Shown here one piece after another: positions 1 to 5,227 of a stretch of 5,252 nucleotides of DNA; position 1 is the first letter of the stretch; each line of letters starts with the position of its first letter. This DNA is from an uncultured Megamonas sp. (GTDB lineage Bacteria; Bacillota; Negativicutes; Selenomonadales; Selenomonadaceae): the NCBI GenBank assembly GCA_900554895.1, contig USIX01000166.1:1-5252 (forward strand), given 5' to 3'. A model generated the notes under the pieces. The model was not told the origin of the DNA, ran no database searches, and saw nothing but the letters and a program-made list of their open reading frames with translations. Both the position numbers and the translations under genes were made by a program.

Positions 1-274
1 CAGAAAAAGACTCAAGCAGTTCTTCGTGCAGTGTGGCGCATTTAAAATCGGACTGCTGCTGCATATAGCCGATGCTGTCGGCACTGTCAATGCTGATAGT
101 GCCGCTGTCGTATTCGCAAAGACCGAGCAGGCATTTCATAAGAGTTGATTTTCCGGCACCGTTAGGGCCGACAAAACCGATTTTATCGCCGCGGGCAACA
201 TCAAAAGTTACATTATGAAATAATTCTTCTATACCAAAAGATTTACCTAAATCTTTTATGCGTAAAATTCCCAA
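1..274 (-). CDS. ABC-F family ATP-binding protein (5' part only, cut by window edge)
   Basis: The first 91 residues of an ATP-binding cassette protein are present; the C-terminal part lies beyond position 1. The translation opens GILRIKDLGKSFG, continues to a Walker A motif (GPNGAGKST, residues 36-44) and reaches the Q-loop region (IGYMQQQ, 68-74). No membrane segment is seen. The phrasing around Walker A (GDKIGFVGPNGAGKST) and the short segment between it and GYMQQ are typical of the first cassette of ABC-F proteins, which are soluble ATPases acting on the ribosome (translation factors or antibiotic-resistance proteins) rather than transporters. The second cassette and the linker that would prove this are not in view, so a transporter ATPase remains possible. 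The start is TTG at 274-272: an in-frame TGA lies just upstream, and AAGGAG (292-287) sits 12 nt before it. The gene begins 20 nt after the LCP stop and is probably cotranscribed with it. Confidence 0.82.
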   Translation of the reverse strand, partial: MGILRIKDLGKSFGIEELFHNVTFDVARGDKIGFVGPNGAGKSTLMKCLLGLCEYDSGTISIDSADSIGYMQQQSDFKCATLHEELLESFS

Positions 275-294
275 ATGAAGTCACGTCTCCTTAA

Positions 295-1809
295 TCAATT
301 TTGTTTTTGGTAATCAAGACCGATATTGACCGTTGCCTGTCCGGTACTTCCGCCGGACATAATCGTGCAGGCAAAAGGCATACCGTAAAAACAGTTCAGT
401 TCGTTTTCATTGGCGGTAATGGTGGTATGTTCGCGTGAAGAAGTATTGCCTGTTTCGACACTGGATATTTTAAATCCTTTGTGCTTTAAAATGTCGGCAA
501 CTTCTGCGCCTGCGCCGTTAATACCGCTGGAATTTATAACGAGTACGGTAATATCTTCGTTTTTTACAGGTTTTGTTTCCTGGCTTGTTTGTGCCACTGT
601 TTGTTCTTCCGTTGTATTTTCTGCAGGGATATCATCAGCACTGTCACCCATTTTTAAGCCCTTAGGCAGGGATTTTTTATATTGTTCGATAGTAGTTTCG
701 GTATCTTTCTGTGCTTTGTCATCAAGTGTTATATTCATGTTCTGGGCGATAAGTTCACGTGATTTTGCTATATCCGGTATCCAGTAGCTGATATCTTCTA
801 TATAAGCCGGTTTGCCCGGTATCATGGCGGAATTCAGTCCGTTTTGCTGGATGGTAGGCAGGTCGGTAATTAAAGCAATCATTGTATCGAGCGGCATATT
901 GGTCTGAATGGCGGAAGAAACATTTTTGATGATTTCAGGCAGTTTCGGCAGAACGGCAGGTGAAATAACCTGGCTCATAAGTGCTTTCATGAATTTTTGC
1001 TGGCGATTAATGCGCCCAATATCGCCCTCGCCGTCACGATAGCGCACGTATTGGATGGCCGTCTTACCGTCCATATGTTGCTTGCCGGGGTAGAGGTCGA
1101 TTACAAGTCCGCCGTCATCATCCCACGGGTCTTCATAATACATTCTTTTTTCTACATCGATATCAACACCGCCGACAGCATCGATGATTTTTTCAAAAGC
1201 ATGAATATCAATCATTACATAGTAATCCATCGGCACATTTAAAAAGGCTTCCACTGTTTTTTGCGTCAGTTCATGTCCGCCGTAAGCGTAGGCGTGATTG
1301 ATTTTATCATAATCGTTTTTTTCGATATGAACACGGGTATCGCGCGGCAAAGACAGTAAAGAGGCTTTCTTGTCGGCTGGGTTGTATGTAAGAACCATTA
1401 ATGTATCACTGCGGCCGACATCATCAGCGCGCCTGTCTACTCCCATTATCATTATATTAAGGGAATTTGATTGTTGGCTGGCAACGGTGGGTGTTGTATC
1501 TTCATTATCACTTGTGCATAAATAATAAATGAAGCCGCTGATAATCATCAACAATATAATAATAAGTGTGATTAAACGATTGTAATTTTTCTTCTTTTTA
1601 TATACTTTTCTTGGAGCAGGAGAATGTATTTCCTCATAATGCTCTTCCTGCCATTTGCGGCTTATCCATTCCGGTGCATCTGGCAAGTCAAAATCCTTGT
1701 TATCGTTATTGTCCGTATCGGTGCTGTCATCGTGCAGGTCCTCGGATGATGCTGTATCGATTGTATTATTGTCCGATTTTTTTTCGTGTTTATCATTAGT
1801 ATTATCCAA
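295..1809 (-). CDS. LytR-CpsA-Psr (LCP) family cell-wall glycopolymer ligase with LytR_C domain
   Basis: A membrane-anchored protein of 504 residues. LCP enzymes transfer undecaprenyl-pyrophosphate-linked polymers (teichoic acids, capsule or other wall glycans) to peptidoglycan on the outer face of the membrane. An unusually acidic, Asp/Asn/Ser/Thr-rich cytoplasmic tail (about 1-65) is followed by a basic patch (YKKKK, 70-74), one transmembrane helix (about 79-97) and the LCP domain (about 117-281). Family landmarks visible are MGVDRR (122-127), GRSDT (132-136), SLPRDTRV (153-160), KINHAYAYGG (169-178) and the arginine-rich YVRYRDGEGDIGR (254-266), which in characterised LCP proteins bind the polyprenyl pyrophosphate. 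A low-complexity linker (about 362-417) leads to a LytR_C-like domain starting at DITVLVINSSGINGAGAEVA (419-438). The start is TTG at 1809-1807 because AGGAG (1822-1818) lies 8 nt upstream and the promoter -10 box occupies 1862-1867; the frame stays open upstream to a TTG at 1890 that is itself the -35 box. The acceptor polymer is not predictable. Confidence 0.93.
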   Translation of the reverse strand: MDNTNDKHEKKSDNNTIDTASSEDLHDDSTDTDNNDNKDFDLPDAPEWISRKWQEEHYEEIHSPAPRKVYKKKKNYNRLITLIIILLMIISGFIYYLCTSDNEDTTPTVASQQSNSLNIMIMGVDRRADDVGRSDTLMVLTYNPADKKASLLSLPRDTRVHIEKNDYDKINHAYAYGGHELTQKTVEAFLNVPMDYYVMIDIHAFEKIIDAVGGVDIDVEKRMYYEDPWDDDGGLVIDLYPGKQHMDGKTAIQYVRYRDGEGDIGRINRQQKFMKALMSQVISPAVLPKLPEIIKNVSSAIQTNMPLDTMIALITDLPTIQQNGLNSAMIPGKPAYIEDISYWIPDIAKSRELIAQNMNITLDDKAQKDTETTIEQYKKSLPKGLKMGDSADDIPAENTTEEQTVAQTSQETKPVKNEDITVLVINSSGINGAGAEVADILKHKGFKISSVETGNTSSREHTTITANENELNCFYGMPFACTIMSGGSTGQATVNIGLDYQKQN

Positions 1810-1861
1810 AGTAAAAACTCCTAAATAAATATTAAGGTAAGATAATTGTATCAACCTAGTT

Positions 1862-1890
1862 AGTATATCAAATATAGAGCGTGTTTTCAA
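1862..1890 (-). promoter_or_regulatory. Sigma-70 type promoter of the LCP gene
   Basis: Reading the minus strand, TTGAAA (1890-1885) and TATACT (1867-1862) are separated by exactly 17 nt. Each box is one base off consensus. Transcription would begin near 1855, leaving a leader of about 45 nt before the TTG start at 1809. Its position rules out the upstream in-frame TTG at 1890 as the initiation codon for this transcript. Confidence 0.75.
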
Positions 1891-1909
1891 TTTTCAAATG
1901 GCGTTAATA

Positions 1910-1938
1910 TTTATAAAACCTATGTATAAAAATGTAAA
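1910..1938 (-). promoter_or_regulatory. Possible second, upstream promoter for the LCP gene
   Basis: On the minus strand TTTACA (1938-1933) and TATAAA (1915-1910) are 17 nt apart, giving a tandem arrangement about 48 bp upstream of the main promoter. The region is very AT-rich, so a chance match is a real possibility. Confidence 0.4.
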
Positions 1939-1986
1939 ACAAAACCATTCTTTTTTTTATTTATACAATTTTAATGCAAATTTTTC

Positions 1987-2015
1987 TTGATTTTTGGCGG
2001 ATAAACACTTATACT
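1987..2015 (+). promoter_or_regulatory. Sigma-70 type promoter of the zinc-ribbon gene
   Basis: TTGATT (1987-1992) and TATACT (2010-2015) are separated by 17 nt. Transcription would start near 2022, giving a leader of about 93 nt before the ATG at 2115. The rest of the 1810-2114 spacer holds the divergent LCP promoters and AT-rich sequence with no gene. Confidence 0.7.
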
Positions 2016-2021
2016 AAGAGC

Positions 2022-2114
2022 AGTAAACAGCTTTTTTGTTCTGACGTAATAGACATGTGCTTCTGGATGAAACGGCGTGGTTTAATTGATTTGAACGTTT
2101 AAGGAGTTTTTTTA
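2022..2114 (+). promoter_or_regulatory. Long 5' leader of the zinc-ribbon gene with strong ribosome binding site
   Basis: The inferred transcript has about 93 nt before the start codon. It contains TGACGTA (2042-2048), which resembles the start of the enterobacterial cold-box element, and ends with AAGGAG (2101-2106), 8 nt before the ATG. No convincing stable hairpin or known riboswitch core was found. A regulatory role is inferred only from its length and the cold-box resemblance. Confidence 0.35.
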
Positions 2115-2402
2115 ATGGAGTTTCAAGACAAAACATTAGTATGTAAAGATTGCGGTAAGGAATTTATTTTCAGTGCAGGCGAACAGGCTTTTTATGCTGA
2201 AAAGGGATTTGAAAACGAACCGGCACGTTGCCATGAATGCCGTGATAAAAGACGTCGTGAACGCAGTGGCGAAGCACAGCAGCGTCAGATGTACACTGTA
2301 CAGTGCGCACAGTGTGGAAAAGAAACGCAAGTTCCGTTTGAACCGAAAGGTGACCGCCCAGTTTATTGCCGTGACTGCTTTAATGCAAGACGCAATAAAT
2401 AA
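2115..2402 (+). CDS. Small two-module zinc-ribbon protein (CxxC-x25-CxxC and CxxC-x17-CxxC)
   Basis: A soluble, mostly basic protein of 95 residues with eight cysteines in four CxxC pairs. The N-terminal module, C10/C13 with C39/C42, encloses the segment GKEFIFSAGEQAFYAEKGF and matches the probable zinc-ribbon family (zf-trcl type). The C-terminal module, C64/C67 with C85/C88, has exactly 17 residues between pairs and contains VPFEPKGDRPVYCRDC, matching the CxxC-x17-CxxC domain described in bacterial small proteins. Each module should bind one zinc ion. The basic linker (KRRRER, 45-50) and basic C-terminus suggest nucleic-acid or ribosome contact, but this is inference and no specific function is established for the family to my knowledge. 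The ATG is supported by AAGGAG 8 nt upstream. The gene is monocistronic, with its own promoter and terminator. Confidence 0.9.
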   Translation: MEFQDKTLVCKDCGKEFIFSAGEQAFYAEKGFENEPARCHECRDKRRRERSGEAQQRQMYTVQCAQCGKETQVPFEPKGDRPVYCRDCFNARRNK

Positions 2403-2437
2403 TCGTTTAACCGTTAATTTGTCCTAACCGGCAGCGA

Positions 2438-2463
2438 AGCTCGGATTTGTCCGGGCTTTTTTT
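2438..2463 (+). terminator. Intrinsic terminator after the zinc-ribbon gene
   Basis: AGCTCGGA (2438-2445) pairs with TCCGGGCT (2450-2457) through eight base pairs, one of them G-U, around a TTTG loop. A run of seven T (2457-2463) follows. The hairpin lies 35 nt past the stop codon. Confidence 0.85.
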
Positions 2464-2479
2464 ACGGCTTAGGGTTGAT

Positions 2480-2485
2480 TATAAT
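2480..2485 (+). promoter_or_regulatory. Candidate -10 box (TATAAT) for the amino-acid ABC operon
   Basis: A perfect TATAAT lies between the preceding terminator and the binding-protein gene. No good -35 box exists at the right distance; the position falls in the terminator's T-run. A TG at 2476-2477 is one base too far upstream for a canonical extended -10. Transcription would start near 2492, leaving a very short leader containing AAAGGA (2493-2498). A promoter is expected here after a terminator, but its exact position is uncertain. Confidence 0.4.
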
Positions 2486-2510
2486 TTTATTGAAAGGATG
2501 TACGACATAA

Positions 2511-3302
2511 ATGAGTAAAAAATTGTTAATGCTTTGCGCTCTGTGTGTTTTTGCCGTAAGTGCATTATTTGCAGGTTGCGGTGGACAGGAACAGGCAAAA
2601 GGCTCCGAAGATGGCGAAAAAGTTCTGCGCGTAGGCGTAAATGCGGATTTTGCTCCGTTTGAATTCCAGGATGAAAACGGCAGCAGTGAATATCAGGGCT
2701 TTGATATGGACCTTATCCGCGCTGTAGCAAAAGAAATGGGTTATACAGCTGATATTCAGAACATTAATTTTGACGGACTTATTCCTGCTATGGAATCCGG
2801 TAATATCGATATTATCGCTTCCGGTATGACAATCAACGATACACGCAAACAACAGGTGGATTTTTCCGACCCGTACTATACATCCGGTCTGACAATTGTT
2901 GTTCCTGCTGATAATCAGGATATTAAAGGTTTTGCTGATTTGAAGGGCAAACGTATTGCTGTACAAATCGGAACGACAAGTATGGCTGAAGCACAGAAAA
3001 TCGAAGGCGCTGAAGTAAAAGCATTAAACAGCTCCGCCGATACTTTCATGGAACTCAAAGCCGGCAATGTTGATGCAGTAATCAATGACCTTCCGGTAAA
3101 TGATTATTTCATTAAGAAAACTGGTGCTACAGACGTAAAACGTCTGGAAGAAAGATTAACTTCTGAAGAATACGGTTTTGCAATGAAAAAAGGCAACACT
3201 GAATTAGTGCAGAAAGTTAATGACGCATTAAAAACTCTTAAAGAAAATGGTGAATACGACAAAATCTATGAAAAATGGTTTGGTACAAAACCGGGCAAAT
3301 AA
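2511..3302 (+). CDS. Polar amino-acid ABC transporter substrate-binding lipoprotein (GlnH/ArtP-like)
   Basis: A binding protein of 263 residues, normal for the family, that captures an amino acid outside the membrane and delivers it to the permease encoded downstream. A lipoprotein signal (basic MSKK, hydrophobic core, then FAGC with Cys23 as lipidation site; Phe at -3 is less common) is followed by an SBP_bac_3 domain (about 38-260). Family landmarks are GFDMDLIRAVAKEMG (63-77), NFDGLIPAME (86-95), SGMTINDTRK (104-113), VDFSDPYY (116-123), VQIGTT (151-156), AVINDLPV (189-196) and the terminal YDKIYEKWFGT (249-259). Against E. coli GlnH as I recall it, the alpha-amino/carboxylate contacts (G105, T107, R112, D193) are kept, but side-chain contacts differ: D10 is Asn44, K115 is Gln152 and H156 is Asn192. 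Glutamine specificity is therefore not assured; a basic or other polar amino acid is equally plausible. AAAGGA lies 12 nt before the ATG. Confidence 0.92.
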   Translation: MSKKLLMLCALCVFAVSALFAGCGGQEQAKGSEDGEKVLRVGVNADFAPFEFQDENGSSEYQGFDMDLIRAVAKEMGYTADIQNINFDGLIPAMESGNIDIIASGMTINDTRKQQVDFSDPYYTSGLTIVVPADNQDIKGFADLKGKRIAVQIGTTSMAEAQKIEGAEVKALNSSADTFMELKAGNVDAVINDLPVNDYFIKKTGATDVKRLEERLTSEEYGFAMKKGNTELVQKVNDALKTLKENGEYDKIYEKWFGTKPGK

Positions 3303-3330
3303 TAGATATTTTTGACGTGGTAACCTGATA

Positions 3331-3356
3331 GGGCACTGTTTCTCAGTGCCCTTTTT
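3331..3356 (+). terminator. Intrinsic terminator/attenuator inside the ABC operon, between binding protein and permease
   Basis: GGGCACTG (3331-3338) pairs perfectly with CAGTGCCC (3344-3351) around a 5-nt loop and is followed by TTTTT (3352-3356). No promoter is visible between it and the permease gene, so the permease and ATPase genes are expected to depend on read-through. This would give more binding protein than membrane components, the stoichiometry usual for such importers. The hairpin may also stabilise the 3' end of the binding-protein mRNA. Confidence 0.85.
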
Positions 3357-3393
3357 CTGTAATAGGCATAAAAGGATAAGGAGGATTTGAATT

Positions 3394-4047
3394 TTGGATT
3401 TTAGATTTGATATTATTGTAAATGCCTTTCCTTTGCTGATAGAAGGGGCTATTTTTACAATACAGATTACAGTTTTAAGTGTAGCTATTGGTATAGTTAT
3501 CGGTCTGTTTGTCGGTATCGGACGCATTAGCAGTATAAAAATAATCAGATATTTATCGGCTGTTTATGTTGATTTTTTACGCGGTACACCGCTTTTAGTA
3601 CAGATTTTCTTAATATATTTTGCACTTCCCGTAATTACGGGTATAAATATGAACCCGTTTGTAGCGGCAATAACGGCATGTAGCATTAACAGCGGTGCAT
3701 ATGTGGCTGAAATTTTCAGAGCCGGCATTCAGTCCATCGATGAAGGGCAGATGGAAGCGGGCCGTTCGCTCGGTCTTTCGTGGGTGCAGACGATGCGCTA
3801 CATTATTGTTCCGCAGGCTTTTAAACGTGTAATTCCGCCGCTCGGCAATGAATTTATCGCTCTTTTGAAGGATTCGTCTCTCGTATCGGTAATCGGTTTT
3901 GAAGAATTGACTCGTCGCGGACAGCTCGTTATTGCCAGAACGTATGCATCTTTGGAAATCTGGATTTGCGTTGCACTTATTTATCTGGTAATGACACTTT
4001 CGATATCCCGTTTCGTAGCATATTTGGAAAGAAGGTATCAAGTATAA
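3394..4047 (+). CDS. Amino-acid ABC transporter permease, HisM/GlnP family
   Basis: An integral membrane subunit of 217 residues that forms the translocation path for the amino acid, probably as a homodimer because only one permease gene is present. About five hydrophobic segments are visible (near 14-42, 53-80, 87-110, 148-168 and 186-207). The family segment [19 protein letters not shown] lies at 61-79, and the cytoplasmic EAA loop, [12 protein letters not shown]...VPQA, at 121-142; this loop docks into the ATPase encoded next. The initiation codon is TTG at 3394, chosen because a perfect AAGGAGG (3378-3384) lies 9 nt upstream and the protein then starts at the usual family position ([19 protein letters not shown]). 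It follows a terminator-like hairpin and ends 1 nt before the ATPase gene. Confidence 0.94.
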   Translation: MDFRFDIIVNAFPLLIEGAIFTIQITVLSVAIGIVIGLFVGIGRISSIKIIRYLSAVYVDFLRGTPLLVQIFLIYFALPVITGINMNPFVAAITACSINSGAYVAEIFRAGIQSIDEGQMEAGRSLGLSWVQTMRYIIVPQAFKRVIPPLGNEFIALLKDSSLVSVIGFEELTRRGQLVIARTYASLEIWICVALIYLVMTLSISRFVAYLERRYQV

Positions 4048-4048
4048 T

Positions 4049-4774
4049 ATGACAATGATAGAAATTAAAAATCTGCATAAGTCTTTTGGTCATATAGAAG
4101 TTTTAAAAGGCGTGGATGTTTCCATCGAAGAAAAGGAAGTAGTGGTTATCATAGGGCCGAGCGGCTCCGGTAAATCTACTTTGCTTCGCTGCATGAATTA
4201 TCTGGAAGAGCCGACAAGCGGCGATATCACGGTCAATAATATGAAACTTGACAAACATGCGGATATCAATAAAATACGTGAAAATATCGGTATGGTTTTC
4301 CAGCGCTTTAATTTGTTTCCGCATATGACTGTTTTGGAAAATATTACTTTAGCGCCGATGAAAGTACTTAAAGTTGCCAAAAATGAAGCGGTGGAAACGG
4401 CTATGGATTTATTGCAGCGCGTAGGTCTTAAAGAAAAAGCCTCCGCTTATCCGAGCCAGCTTTCCGGCGGTCAGCAGCAGCGTGTGGCTATTGCTCGCGC
4501 ACTTGCCATGAAGCCGAAAGTTATGTTGTTTGACGAACCGACTTCCGCGCTTGACCCGGAAATGGTTACGGAAGTATTGGATGTTATGAAGAAACTTGCG
4601 CAACAGGGTATGACAATGGTTGTTGTAACGCATGAAATGGGATTTGCCAGAGAAGTGGGCGACCGTGTGTTGTTTGTTGATGAAGGCAAAATTATTGAAG
4701 AAGGCACACCGAGGGAAATATTTGAAAATCCTAAACAGGAACGTACAAAATTATTCCTGTCGAAAATTTTATAA
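4049..4774 (+). CDS. glnQ: Amino-acid ABC transporter ATP-binding protein, GlnQ type
   Basis: The 241-residue ATPase that powers the importer, peripheral on the cytoplasmic face. All nucleotide-binding motifs are intact: Walker [10 protein letters not shown] (36-44), Q-loop Gln85 in GMVFQRF, signature LSGGQQQR (138-145), Walker B VMLFDE (158-163), D-loop SALD (166-169) and switch His195 in VVTHEMGFA. Length and sequence closely follow E. coli GlnQ, including [18 protein letters not shown] and the C-terminal [11 protein letters not shown] segment. The symbol denotes the family; the substrate is set by the binding protein and is not proven to be glutamine. The ATG at 4049 is one base after the permease stop, with AAGG (4032-4035) inside the permease gene, so translational coupling is likely. 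A second in-frame ATG at 4055 would remove only two residues but is further from that site. Confidence 0.95.
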   Translation: MTMIEIKNLHKSFGHIEVLKGVDVSIEEKEVVVIIGPSGSGKSTLLRCMNYLEEPTSGDITVNNMKLDKHADINKIRENIGMVFQRFNLFPHMTVLENITLAPMKVLKVAKNEAVETAMDLLQRVGLKEKASAYPSQLSGGQQQRVAIARALAMKPKVMLFDEPTSALDPEMVTEVLDVMKKLAQQGMTMVVVTHEMGFAREVGDRVLFVDEGKIIEEGTPREIFENPKQERTKLFLSKIL

Positions 4775-4787
4775 AATATTATGGAAG

Positions 4788-4825
4788 GGATAGCTGAGAT
4801 TTTTTATTTAAGCTATCCTTTTTTT
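4788..4825 (+). terminator. Intrinsic terminator of the amino-acid ABC operon
   Basis: GGATAGCT (4788-4795) pairs perfectly with AGCTATCC (4811-4818), and the stem extends by two A-T pairs if one G is bulged. A run of seven T (4819-4825) follows. It lies 13 nt after the ATPase stop. The T-run ends directly at the next promoter's -35 box. Confidence 0.85.
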
Positions 4826-4826
4826 G

Positions 4827-4855
4827 TTGACAAACAAAATTTTTTTTGGTAAAAT
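4827..4855 (+). promoter_or_regulatory. Strong sigma-70 type promoter for the leader region
   Basis: A perfect TTGACA (4827-4832) and TAAAAT (4850-4855, one mismatch) are spaced by exactly 17 nt. This is the best promoter match in the window. The predicted start of transcription is near 4862, ahead of the hairpin-rich leader. Confidence 0.82.
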
Positions 4856-4866
4856 TTTTTATTACC
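4848..4866. promoter_or_regulatory. Inverted repeat GGTAA-N9-TTACC over the -10 box (possible operator)
   Basis: GGTAA (4848-4852) and TTACC (4862-4866) form an interrupted palindrome covering the -10 box and the predicted transcription start. Such placement is typical of a repressor operator. The half-sites are only 5 bp and no regulator gene is in view, so the assignment is tentative. Confidence 0.35.
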
Positions 4867-5092
4867 AGACGTATGAAGATTAGATGAAAAATCTTCGTAC
4901 AAAAGCAAAAAAACTTTATGTTTTTTGCAGGATTATTATGGTAAAATAATCCTTGGGGATTGACATAAACCCTGTAAAAAAGTATGTCATCAAGTAACTA
5001 TCCTTGATTAATGTTATAGATTTATCTATGACTTTATATATTTTTAGGAGTGGATGATATGTACAAAAAGAAATATGTTCAGCAATTATAAA
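4862..5092 (+). other. Hairpin-rich untranslated leader (attenuator leader or small RNA body)
   Basis: This stretch between the promoter and the next gene carries no gene longer than about 20 codons. It can form successive hairpins: 4871-4881 with 4890-4900 (11 pairs, one G-U); 4905-4914 with 4920-4928 (A/T-rich, one bulge); 4929-4937 with 4945-4953 (9 perfect pairs); 4961-4967 with 4983-4989 (7 pairs, 15-nt loop); 4989-4994 with 5003-5008 (6 pairs, sharing base 4989 with the previous stem); and 5013-5020 with 5025-5032 (8 pairs, one G-U). CCTTG occurs at 4951 and 5002 and is complementary to CAAGG in the left arm of the following terminator, allowing alternative pairing. I recognise no known riboswitch class or T-box in it. 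Confidence 0.55.
5059..5091 (+). CDS. Candidate 10-residue leader peptide (MYKKKYVQQL)
   Basis: An ideal ribosome binding site AGGAG (5046-5050) lies 8 nt before an ATG that opens a 10-codon frame ending in TAA at 5089-5091. The peptide is MYKKKYVQQL: cationic, with two Tyr, three consecutive Lys and two Gln codons. The left arm of an intrinsic terminator begins one base past the stop, so a ribosome stalled on or terminating at this frame would physically cover or free that arm. This geometry fits ribosome-mediated transcription attenuation, with the charged amino acid or an antibiotic as the sensed signal. No homologous leader is recognised. It could also be a chance frame next to a fortuitous binding site, but that site is as good as those of the real genes here. 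Confidence 0.5.
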   Translation: MYKKKYVQQL

Positions 5093-5129
5093 GCAAGGTC
5101 TTTAAAAAGAAAAAGCGCCTTGCCTTTTT
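5093..5129 (+). terminator. Intrinsic terminator/attenuator directly after the leader peptide frame
   Basis: GCAAGG (5093-5098) pairs with CCTTGC (5118-5123), with possible inner pairing of CTTT with AAAG, and is followed by C and TTTTT (5125-5129). It is upstream of the next gene rather than downstream of a full-length one, so it either regulates that gene or ends a small RNA of about 270 nt starting near 4862. The outer stem is short, giving moderate predicted strength. Confidence 0.65.
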
Positions 5130-5227
5130 AACGTTAGTGAAGAATTAACGCTTGCAGGACATATTTTTTTAAGCTGTCATTCACATATTTTAATTAGTTC
5201 AATTCGGTTTGAGGGGTGAAGATTTTA
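5130..5227 (+). other. Spacer between attenuator and next gene
   Basis: This AT-rich stretch holds a small hairpin, CGTTA (5132-5136) with TAACG (5146-5150), then CTTGC (5151-5155), which could compete for the left arm of the upstream terminator. TTGCAG (5152-5157) and TGTCAT (5175-5180), 17 nt apart, are a weak promoter candidate. AGGGG (5212-5216) is the ribosome binding site for the gene starting at 5228. Confidence 0.35.

Noticed and set aside
410..787. Open frame on the plus strand opposite the LCP gene
   Set aside because: It is antisense to a gene with clear domain content and shows no ribosome binding site or recognisable protein; it is a frame shadow, as are the other antisense frames over the ABC operon.
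1810..1890. Extending the LCP protein to the upstream in-frame TTG
   Set aside because: No ribosome binding site precedes it, it coincides with the promoter -35 box, and a well-spaced AGGAG selects the TTG at 1809.
4884..4949. 21-codon frame (MKNLRTKAKK...) within the hairpin leader
   Set aside because: It has no convincing ribosome binding site, and its start and most codons lie within the predicted hairpins. It is too weak to call beside the better 10-codon frame.
4960..4988. Second TTGACA as a promoter in the leader
   Set aside because: At 17-nt spacing the -10 candidate is TATGTC, matching only half of consensus, and the element is better explained as one arm of the TGACATA/TATGTCA hairpin.
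5004..5032. TTGATT-N17-TATGAC as an internal promoter ahead of the 10-codon frame
   Set aside because: The spacing is right but both boxes are imperfect and lie within predicted hairpins in an AT-rich region. It cannot be separated from chance, although it would matter if transcripts were found to start near 5039.
4862..5129. Known riboswitch or T-box leader
   Set aside because: I looked for T-box (GGGUGG...ACC), TPP, SAM, lysine, preQ1, manganese, c-di-GMP and ykkC-type cores by eye and saw none. A covariance-model scan would be decisive.
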